A DNA stretch of 64,000 bases from NCBI RefSeq assembly GCF_001625305.1, contig NW_017804087.1, forward strand, positions 1,332,457 to 1,396,456. The letters are read 5' to 3'. This document shows positions 43,401-55,400 of the stretch, piece after piece. Below the pieces are notes generated by a model, which was not told the origin of the DNA, searched no databases, and was given only the letters and a program-made list of their open reading frames with translations. The DNA comes from Branchiostoma belcheri. Taxonomy: Eukaryota; Chordata; Leptocardii; Amphioxiformes; Branchiostomatidae. Position 1 is the first letter of the stretch. Each line of letters starts with the position of its first letter. Both the position numbers and the translations under genes were made by a program.

Positions 43401-46400
43401 TTGTCACAAATGATACGCAATAAAAGCATCGCCTTTTTTTATGGGCTATGACTAACAGATGATTCATATCGTTTCATCTACATCCAGCCTGGAATTTTTA
43501 GAGCAGAAAAATTGATATCTGAATATTTTACCTGCTACTTCACTTTTACCCTGCAAATTTCAGTTTTTTTCCTAGTTTAAAATGATACATAGTTTAAAAT
43601 ACTTATGTTTCAACATGGTACAAAAATTGGGTCCATAATTCCCACCTTATTCAAAATCAATAACAGGATATCCATGATTGATGTGTTACTTAAGGAGAAG
43701 CTTGTCCTTTTTAAGTTGTCTTGAGATACTCATCTTAAGGAGATCCTGAGGGGATAGTCTGACATGTTTCTGCCAAACCTTATTCCTTGTCTTACAGGAG
43801 GCCATAAAATATTCACGACCTTCCCTTCAGGGGTAATCACAGTAAGCATCTCTATGGTTATTAGGTTTGATGGTCTGACTTAAACCTTAAGGGCTGGAAA
43901 TGCCCTTAATTGTCAGCAGTTTATTACATGTAGACATACATGTTAATGTCTTTACCTTTGTGTATGGAGTTTTAATTTTTGGTGTATGTTTGCTTGTGTT
44001 TCTGTGGATATTGTCCAAGGCACTGACAAGAAGTTAGGTCAAAGGTACCAGGAAAGGTTATCTAATTGCTTGTCTTCCTGCTATATGTATGTTTGCTACA
44101 ACATGGCAGCCAGTGGAAAAATGCAAAATCAACATGAAATTCACAATGATTGATAAAGCAACAAATTCACTAAAATGTTGAATATAAATTAATTATTTCT
44201 TCATTCCCATTATAATTTTTTCTACTTAAACTTTAGAGTACACTGCTTTGGGAATGTGAAACATTGTTGAAATTTCTTCTCAGAATTTGATAATTATGTA
44301 GTCTTACTCTTAGTAGATATTTTGGTACAGGAAGAAGGGAACACTATCAAATAAAGGTACAAAACGTTTTAATTAACATTTTATCCACAAAAATATTTCT
44401 AAAATTCTACCAACTTCAAGAAGGGGTTATTTAAGGATAATACAAAGTTAGAACCATAATTTCTATTCCTAGATATTGTATTTTTGTCAGCATTAGTCAT
44501 CAGGCATAACCACCCTTTTCCGTGACTCAACTGACAATGGTTCGCCCGCTATTTTTAGCGTAGCTTCCCTGGTAGATAGATAGATTTTCTCTGCGTTTGC
44601 CAATAGGTTGTTAGGAGTAAAAATAGCTTGGGGTGAATTCCAATGGCATACAGTTCACTCGGCCTGGAATACTGTGCAACATTGGATATATAATTCAAGA
44701 CTCGAAATTCAATTTGGAGGATGGGCGCACCTAACCTCAGCGTTCAAAATCCTTTTTTTTCCTTGCATACCAGCATTGGAAATAACCTGCACCAGGCAAA
44801 TTTCACCTGCACCCCTTTATATTGAAGTAGATTTTATGGAGTATGGATCAAGCTAGAAAATGATAAGGAATTTTTGAATTATTTATCTAGAATTTTGTAG
44901 GTGGTAATAAACCTTACAGAATACAAAAATCCAGAAACACTTATGTACCCGATATAGGGATGGTGCAGGTCAGGTGCAGAGATACCTGCACAGCTCCCAT
45001 TTTACCTGCACTAACCTGCATATGCAGGTGGTATTTTGAGTCCTGGAAGCTAACAATTAAGTGCACAGGATAAATTTTGGGTCGTCAGCAAACCCTAATT
45101 TCAAACCTTACTGCCTTACTTCAGAACTCGAATCTGAAATTCTGGAGCAAACTTCAAAACCTATGGCCACAGGTGGTACCTGGCAATTGAGAACACCTTA
45201 ATGAAAGAAGAATCCCTCTATCTTCTACCTTAATGCCCGACCTTAACGCACCTTAAGGGAAGAACTATGACGTCCAGAATTAACGGAAAAATCTCCACCA
45301 AATAACCCACACACACTATTTCTACTTTCTCTTTTTCCCATTAAGTCCTGTAATGCTATTAATTTGAAAATCCGTAAATCAATTATGTTGGTATCTAGGA
45401 GATAAAACCATGAGCAAAGTAATTGCTTCATTTTTTTCATTTTACTGGTACAAAAAAAAATGTATTTCGGTATTGTATCTTTTTAATTAAGGTACGATGT
45501 TCCAGCTTGCAATGGCAGGCAAGGTGTTATGCTGTGATATAGGACAGAATAACCTTCATTTCACATTAGGACACAGAAAGGACAGATAAGGTGTACCGGT
45601 AATCAAATTATATCTTTGCACAAAAGAAGCTACAGACCAGACATAATAACATTCACAGCTTTCTGATATAGCGAGGGCCATTTTGGTCCCAGAGAGCATT
45701 TTGGTGCTTATTCCCTCAGGAATTTCACATCTGATGTCTTTTCTATTCAGTTCGGTAATCACCTGATAACTAAAAAAGATGTTAAATTTCACCTTCTTGG
45801 AGATTTTTTTCTCTTCAAATAAATAATAGTAAAATTTACCCCTTTGACATCACAGCTATGTGACATTCAGCTAACCTTCCCCTCAGCAATGTCATGAGAA
45901 CAAGGATGGCAAGCCTCAAATGAGCTTTATCTTTCATGGACGTCCCTCACAAATTCTTAGGCACTAGAAACATATATTCTATTCAAAATCTTGAGATCCA
46001 TGCGTCAAATAATATGTCAAATATTGTTACGTCCTACAAAAAAAAATACATAGCGATGACCCCAAATGAGCAAAAATTTTCTTATACGTTTCTCTAGTCG
46101 TCATATTTCTTTCATGGCATTTGAAAATATAATTATCTTCAATACATCATAAAATAATTGGGATATTTTCTATTGTGGTTGTGTGGGTAGAACAATTATT
46201 TCCTCCCAACCATCACTTCCTGCCAACTTGACCTTAAGGTCAATCTACAGTAACCAAAGCTCCCCCCCCCATCCTGCTATTCTTCTCGCTCCAAAATTTT
46301 CTGTCTTCTCAGTAGACATTATAAAAAAATCAATAATGTTTGCTATTTTTTTACTACCCAGACCTGCTGGAAGAGTCCACTCTTGATAGAGGGGACAAGC

Positions 46401-49400
46401 AGTCTGCTGTAGTCGCCAAACTCGCTTCCATCAATATTCATTATTTCCTATCAGTGGCTCGATCCTATAATCACCCTTCCTTACCAGCACACGCTATCAT
46501 GTCTGGACATCTATAACATTGAGGGAGAATGGCTAAGGTCGTTTCCTCCTCAGTATCTAGCAACTCCCCTTCTTACCTTAGCAAGGGTAGGCTGTGAATG
46601 ATAATATTGCTGTAGATTGGTACAAGAAATATGCATCTAATGCTCAGGTGTATTCGGTATGTTAGTTTGTAGCTATTTGAACACCAAGAATTCCCTTACC
46701 CCAAATTTTCGGCTGACTCCATCAACCTTGTTCACGGAATGGACCCATCTAGATCTACTCTTGGAACATTTGACCATCGAGAATATGTACTGGTATATAA
46801 GTGTATCTTTACATATGTAACCCAACATAAATATCTATAGTTAAAAATTTGGTGCATAGCTCAAATACTGGGTGCACAAAAATGCTTATGTTCTCAGCAT
46901 TTTGTGCCCTGGAACCATAATAACTATTTTATGAAGAAGAAACACTGTGTCTGAAAAAAATGGCTAGACAAAGTCAATCCACTTTCCAAGGATGATACTA
47001 ACGATCTTGAGCGTTATCACTCAACTCCAAGGACAACAGTCCAACCATATCAGACCATCATTGAACTTTGCAGTGGTTGCCTGGATACAAAATGGCAGTG
47101 AAAATTGTTATTGGTCTTGTGGGTGTGATACAGGCTTAGTGTGATGTCATAGCCTAACCACGAGGGACTGGAACAGACAGGAGGGCCAAATGATAAATCA
47201 ATGATGCAATCGGGAAACATAAAAATCTCCAGGTCCACTCGTTAAATGTAACTCCACAAGGTTATACCTTAAGAAAACAGTTACTCAAGGAACTGGATTT
47301 TCACAATCAAAATCTATCCGGTTGCTTGAGTAACCATTTTCTTGTACAGTATATCGCAAAATCTGTAATGTGTTGTATAGCACTTGTATGTATGGCACTT
47401 CGGCAGAATGTCTCAATTTTTTATGTCATTGTGTCAAAAGACCTTCATGACCATTGTAGCACAGTGAACATAGCAAACTGTGTTAGAAATGGACCCCGGG
47501 TTCATACATATATGAAAAGTCAAGTTCAAATATTCCGAATACCTAATGTCCCATTCTGTGCCAAGTTTAAGGGGAGATATCTATATAACACACCATGAAA
47601 ATAGTCAATGGGAACTGGCCATTTTTCAATTCAAACACATACATGTACACCTTCATGCACATCTAAACCCAGTACATGGACCGATACAGGTAGACATCAG
47701 AAACACTACAGGTTAGGAGCAGGTAGATATCAGAAATACCTGCACAGCTCCAATTTTACTGACCTGCATATGCAGGTGGTATTTTGAACTAACCTGCATA
47801 TGCAGGTGGTTTTTTGAGCCCTGGCAATCATACATTTACAAAAGACATCTTTCAGACAACACAGCCAGCATTACCCCTTAGGAGCCTTTTTAACGACTAG
47901 TTAAATCAATCAGAACACACGGCAGTGTTGTCTTACAGTTGGCACTCATCCCTCGCTAACACAGCGCTCATTTGCATACCCTCTGCCTCACGATTTACGA
48001 CCCAATTTCAGGGTTCCGTCTACGCAGTCTGTCTCGCAGCACTTTCTACTGACCCCGTCGCAATTAAGGACCTTTTAATTCCAATCAGGCCACTCGTCAT
48101 TGAGCATTGCGCATTTCCCATAGGCAAAAGTCACCGCTTGGTGACGCATGTGCAATTCCCCAGCTGTAACTAGTATAAGGTCCGGTCAGTTTTCAAACAA
48201 TGTGGGCCTACTGAAAACTGAACCCAAAGCCTTAGAAATCATGTATTTTTGCAGTATGAATAGATCTACAAATAAATATGTAATATAACGCTTGAGTACG
48301 TTGGTATAGTTTTGGTTATTTTTGTCTGTGTGTTTGCTAGTGTGTCTAGGTATTTGAATAGAGTAAGGTGGGAGGGATCCGATGGGAGAAGTTTGGTTAC
48401 CGTAGATTGACATCTAGATACTTCTTGGAGGTTTGAAATTTCCGACTTCTCGTTCTATCAATGAATATGTTGTGTTCATTTCAGCCCTCCGTGCAAGTGC
48501 AATTTGAACACAAGTGGGCACATCCAAATAGCCCATGTAAATCACTCAGCATAAAACTGTTCCACCTCATTTCATACCACTGGCGTCAGGCACGTAGGTA
48601 AACAAAGGAAAGGTAAACAAACAAGTTCAGGTCTGAGCAGGTCCTACATTCTCAAACTACATTTCCACTCTTATAACTGTCATATATTTATACACCAGCA
48701 TAATTAGATGTACACATTAACAACATTGTTTTCCAAGTTTCATGAAATGATAAGTATACCACACCCCACTATTCAGTGTCAGGTACTTGTAAACCTAATT
48801 AAGTCAAACAGCCAATCATAAAGTTCCTACACGTATATCTTATGAGACTCCAACATTACAGCCAGTTTGGTCTAAACTAAGGGAAATGTGTTAAGACAGT
48901 TTTATCCTCAAGAAAAACATCAAAACACCCACCTGCAAGAAGTATGACCCTGACTCATTTTTATAAACAACCCCGACCTTCTCTTCTTCAAACAACATAT
49001 GACATCATTTACAAGCCTTAAGGCATCTATACTAAGTACAAACCCATGTTTCACTTTTACACCCACCTGCGTGATGTGAAAAACAGCTGAAGGTGTGAAA
49101 GTAATCCGGGGAAACGTTAAAATCTAGCTGCTGCAAAACACAACTGTTCATCAACCCCTCCGCCATTATCAACTATTTCAACCTTTGGTACCGAACTGAA
49201 TACAGGCTTGTTAGCTTAGTAAACATGTCCTCAACTACGTGGATAAGGGTCATGGCTAACTGGGCGGTTAACAACAAAACCTAAACAAGAAGTTGCAGAA
49301 AGAGTTTTTATTCAGTATTGTGAATTTCTCGCTGATTCTTAGCATTATTAATTCCAAGTTGTCAGTTCCTTCGAAGACCGTAGTGAGACCATTTTGACCT

Positions 49401-52400
49401 CCAATTTGACCTCACTTCCTCCCAGCCTGTAGGGAGACCATTTTGACCTCCTGTCGTAACTTCCTGTCAGTCTGTGGTTACAACATTCCCCCTTTACTTC
49501 CAGCAACTCTACTGACTAAGGTATTCAAATAACTACAAACACAGTAAAGCAAGAAAATAGGTAAGCAAAGAAACAAACTCATAAAAAACAAAACCTCTGA
49601 CAAGGAGGTAATAAAAACACAAATCCTTGCTTTTTTTTAGGACTCATTCAGGATTTTTGAAAAGAATACAACATATTCAGTTCTCTACACTGGTAGCAAT
49701 TTATACAGCAAAACACTCATATCAATCTACGTGACCATAAATCCACTTTCTTCAGTGAAGATATGAAAACTGACAAGCCACCAAGTTACTTCCACTCTTC
49801 TCATTTATTATTCAGTAACAACATATCCATCAACCGACACGGAGAGATGGCTCCACAACATTTCAGCTGACAGCTGGTTCTTCCCAGGGAAATTTGATTA
49901 GGGTTTGTCTGCCTGTGTAAAAACATCTATTCAAACTATGTGGCTGACCTAAGTAGTGTTGGTGTCATCGGGGGTGTAGATAGTTTACACACTCACTGTG
50001 GTTTGGGAGAAATAAATATTGCTGTACTGTTCTTTGGCTTAGGAAAATTAAGGCTGTGTTTCTGATTACAATCATGAAAAAAACAAGGTCAGCTTGTAGG
50101 GATTCTCTTTTTTGCTACTGTCAGTCGTTTAACCAGAAACACTTAATTTTTTTCCTTGGCCTCAATGATATATAAGTGACATTGTACAGACTGACATAAT
50201 AAAGGAAACGCCTCCAGAATAATAGGATTATCGTGAATCAGTAAATGATATAATACTTACAGATTTAACAAGACAATACATCATATTCATAAATCCAAGT
50301 CTGGCAAATGTACAGTACTTGTCTTCCTCTTCCGTAATTCTTAATTTGAGTTATTTCTTAAATAAAAATCTAACATGGAGTTGTAACATTGTTTGTTTCA
50401 TGCAACCAGTAAACCATCTTTAAGGGTAACACACCAGTTTTGAACAGTTTAAAGCTTCAATCATACTGTAAGCCATTAACTTTAAGCCCCATACTGTAAG
50501 AGATATACAACCCCCAATATAACCTAACCAGGAAACTATCCCTGCATTCTATCTAGATGAGGACAACTTGGCACTGACAAACACCAACTACTGACAAGTG
50601 CCAACCCTGCAAAGAACCTCTGCTCAACCTTGGACCAATAATAGTATGTTACCATCACTGGAGCACTCCATAAAATTGACAAGTTGAGTTTCCACAACAC
50701 AGAAAACTAATTATGCAACATTGCTTCTTGTACCTAAGTCTGTATAGAAATGTTTCAAACTGACAGTTGTTACTTCGAATTCTGGGTATGGAAGTATTGT
50801 TTTGGGTGGCTGAGCTGTGAGTTTTGTATCTGTTTTGTCTAGCAGTAAAGGTTGATAAAACAAGGATGGGAAGAAGATTTACAGGCAGAATGACAAGAGG
50901 ACAAATTTTGTGGGGAGCCATTGGGAAAATAGAGGCTGACATAGGGGAATTCAGGAAGCTGAAGATTGCATAATTCTCACAAGTCTGAAATATCAATTCC
51001 ATATGGAAGTAGCGTGGTTTATCCTAGGATAGGATACCAGTATGGCAGACAGACTTACCTGTACAAGAAGTGGTATGACCCAAACTTGTAAAACCGGTTC
51101 TACATCCAATTATGCAACTCACACAAAACAAGTAATTTGTAATGACTAGTTGTCATTTAGACAGTCAGGGCTCTAAATGCTTTTTTGAGAACCACTCAAA
51201 ATTTAGGAAGTATGGATCATACAAAAACTGTTCATAAATTTCCCAGGAATGCAGACACCCTTGACACTATAAATCCGCTGGTAAATACAGCTTGCAAGTC
51301 TTTATATTTGCTTTTGGGATTTCAGACATGTTTAGTTTGGTACAGGTGACTGGTTATTGGGGACACTACTTTAGGTTTCCCCACACAAGTAATATTTCAC
51401 CATATAAATGATGTCATTTTAGCAATGGTCTACTTTCATTGAATCTTTTGAATACAGTATCTGAATGAATTGATATGCGACAATTTGAAATTGATAATAA
51501 ACACGATACACATACACACATTGAATTATTCAAGCTAAATTGGTTGGAATACTTTGCTGACATTTTGAAGAGAAAATTGTTTTAAATTCTAGCAAGGTAC
51601 GGTATAGGCTTAGTTACTGTACTTCATATTTTCAGACACACTGGAAAATTGGCATTTGGTTATATAGCTACAAAATCGTCCTGACTGTTGCTTGCTAAGC
51701 TCTGTTGACTCTATAAGAGTCTATTGTTCAGTCATTTGTTAGCACAAGAATTATGGTATAAAAAGCCATTCTCTGCGATTCAAACGGTTTTCTTCCTAAG
51801 GTTTCATTAGCATTATAGCAGATATCCGCGACCTATTCTTTAAGAACCAATGTTCACAATGACATATGACTTACTGTTATTGTCATGTTAATGCTTGGAT
51901 TATTTATTATTTTCTCCTGCCTTACCGTAACAATAAGAAATGTCATGTTTTGTGTTCTGCCAATGTTTAGGTCCTGGTATAATGTAACAGTGTTTTTTTA
52001 GCAGTGTTTCTTTGGTGTTTACAATTTTTCATTGTATTTTCTTCCTGGAAAACATTGAAAGAACAGTAAATCAAAATACAGAATGGAACATGCAGACTCT
52101 CATAGTACTAAAATGCCATAGTTTTATACCAACAACAGATTTTCGATGAGTTTTAGACTGAAACATTGAAATGACTAGCTAACCATATTCTGGCATATCA
52201 TTCACCATATTTGGCAGTTCTCACATTTTTTCAGCGACCTACAATGTAGTAGAGGCTATCAACAAAACCATACCAGTTCCAGACACATATTTCTCATGAA
52301 AACATAAAACCTTCAGACTATAATAAAGGGAATAATACAATGTCCTCTTCGGTCTCAAAATGGATGTTGACCTTTGCCCTGCAGCTGCCTTGACCCTTTG

Positions 52401-55400
52401 AAACTGCCTTAGCCAATAATCATCCATCACCATCGCTAAATTATCCCAGAATCCACTCTTAGCGTGGGGTCTTAATTTACGACTCTTATCGCTAATGCTG
52501 ACAGAACTATTGTATTTGCAAGCCGGGTCCATAACATATACTTTCAAGGCATGCAGAAACTGCCATTGAAAGCATAAACTCACCACAGAAAGTCTACACG
52601 GCTATAAAAAGGTAATATGGACATTTGTATTGTATAATAGGATATGACTTTTACAGCCAAAGCCAACAATGCTAGTGTATTCATAAGATGTGAGTTAGGT
52701 ACATGTACATGTAAGGACATAACATTCACTTTCAAAGCACACAAAAACTGCTGTTCAAAACATAAACTCACTACAGAAATCCAATCAAGCTATAAAAGGG
52801 TAATATGAACATTTATATTACATAACACGACTTTTACTACCAAAGCTGGCAATGCTATCATGTTCAAATTAACAAAAGTTGGGTTTGTAAAGACATAATA
52901 TACAATTTCAAACTAAACAAAAACTACTAGAAAAACCTAAGCTTACAACTGAATTTCTACCTTGCTATAATTAGTAGAAAGAGGCAATATGAGCATTCAT
53001 AACATAATAGGATACCAAATCAAAGACAGTCTAAAGGAATGACAACAATGCAGAAATATTTAGTTCATTGTGTACATTTCCTTTTTGTTTATAAACATCT
53101 TTATCAGAATGCAAAAATAGCAAAAGAGGTACTTAACTATGCTTTCATGTCAACAAGTGGTATGTAATGGACACTGTATGCTATTTGTGTAACCTATAAA
53201 GCATTTTGAGTGGAACATTTACAATAACCCTTTAGACACACTACTTTCATGGACTTACCATTTATGTAAATATAACATATTTTCACCCAAAGTGATTTCA
53301 GGGCAGTAACATTGGATTTTCAAAGTTAATTTTCTGGTTATTTAATGTAGTAAGTTGAATCAACCCTATCCCATAGCATAGTGGTAGCTGTGATGCAAAA
53401 ATGTGATGTCCGAGTCGCTGATGGAAAACGGTTGCTTGTTTTATATCAGAAATGTGATGCAGACAGAAGATACGATCACCAAAAGCTCTACGCACCCTAC
53501 ATATCAAGTCTCAAGGTCAAAAGTACAAAATGACTTCCACATGGGCCAAGCCTGACGCACACAGTTTTCTCTTACACGGTGGATTGAGAAGGTATATTTT
53601 CAGATACATAAATAGAGATTTAAAAAAAACACTGGTTATAGAAAATGGCAAAATTCCAGCAAAAAATACTACCAGTATATGCATTTTCTATTTCAAAGTA
53701 TTACTGTTTGAGATAAGCATAACCTCTTCAGCTATCAAACATACAAAACTATTTTACATCCTATTGCATATCTTCTAGTATGTAGTGTATACGTACATGT
53801 ATATTTTCAGACGTATATGCTACATAAATACATGTAGTGCTGTATCAGCTTGTACTTGTGCCAGAAGGTTGCTATCCGGACTATGACATCAGCGCTGGCT
53901 GCCTGGGGCTGTTATTTTGCGTGAATGGTGCCCTTTCCCTACCCTTGGGTCACCATGTCTAGGTTATTAACACTCTATACCATCTGGCTCATCTATACTG
54001 TGAAACCCACACAATTCGACTACGTTTCCTTATATAACTGTATTTTTATGATCCTGCAACAATAAAGTCAACTTCCAAACAGAAAAAAAACAAACTAAAA
54101 TGGAATAACTTAAATGGTGTCTTGTTAAAAACACTTACAAACTGCAACTTGACATGTTCACAAAGATCAATCCTAAGGAAGTACACATCTTGCTCGAGGG
54201 ATTTTCCTTGAAGTATCACCTTTCAAGTTCTTCAACTTCGGAATAAATAACGTCACTACCAGATGGCTTGGTACTGGTACTAACAAGCTTATTTGTCAAG
54301 GAAAGCTTGCCATGTACTATAGTACTCTGGGGAAGATTCAAGCTCAGTCAATGTAACACTATGCCTAGAGCTACACAGATTTGTTTAACTTTAAGGTACT
54401 GATATATATAGCTTCTGTCCTATGTACATGTTAAACATTTTCCATGTTATGTAACCCCATAACCATTACAAATTTGGTGCCAAAGAGCTACCTTAGCAGG
54501 CTGAAGGCTAATTCTCCCACAAAAGGTCGCCAAATGACCTTTTATGTCATTTCCATCATGTGATTGTCTGCATTCTAAATGTTATCCTTAATCTTTAGAT
54601 TAAAAGCATTCCTATATTCATGCTGCATAACCCTATAACCAAAATGAAACTTGGTACTAAAAAATGCTACCTTATTTTTAAATTAGCAGGCTGAAGGTCA
54701 GTTCTTTCCCAAAAGGCCACCAAATGGCCTTTTACGTCATTTCAATGCGATTGTCTGCCTTCTAAATGTTAGCCTTTTTCATATTCAAAGCATTCTTATA
54801 CATGTACGTCTAGTATTAACATTCTTGTGACTAAGGTGGCCTTTTGGCATGTTAGGCAGCAGGGAGAAGGTTAAATATCTTACGTTACAGGCCCGTTGGA
54901 ATACTATAGGGGCAAATCAACAATTTAGCAAATATAGAATTACAACCAATTATGGACACTGAGGTCTTATGGTATTTCTTTAAAAATTTCATCAGCTAAC
55001 TTCAATATTCAAAACATACATGTCTTTACCTATAATAACAAAAAGCAAAGACAGGATTCGCAAATAAAGAAATAATCTTTTTTAAGGACTAGAAAGCTAG
55101 GAAAAACTTATGTTTTTCAACTGCATTCCGTTAGTCACTGACTCACTGACAAAAACTATTTGAAATGTCTGACAGTTTTCAAATTCTATCCAGTTGCTTG
55201 ATTACCAGTTTTCTTGTGTATCTCATTACCTGGATATCTAACCTTCATCAAGGGTCGGTGTTCCAATGTATGATACACCTTAGATGAACGATCGCATCAC
55301 CTATCTGACTATAATAGGTAAATCTGGGCAGTGGCACTGTGCAATAGATCAAGTATTCCCAAGGGTGTGATATGTTCTGCATGCAAGGCCACTATCGGAT

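Noticed and set aside
49067..49090. Alternative CTDSP exon ending ATCACGCAG|GTGGGT
   Set aside because: The ITQ ending is suggestive, but the only acceptor nearby would give an exon of about 20 bases with no ATG, so it was kept only as a side remark.
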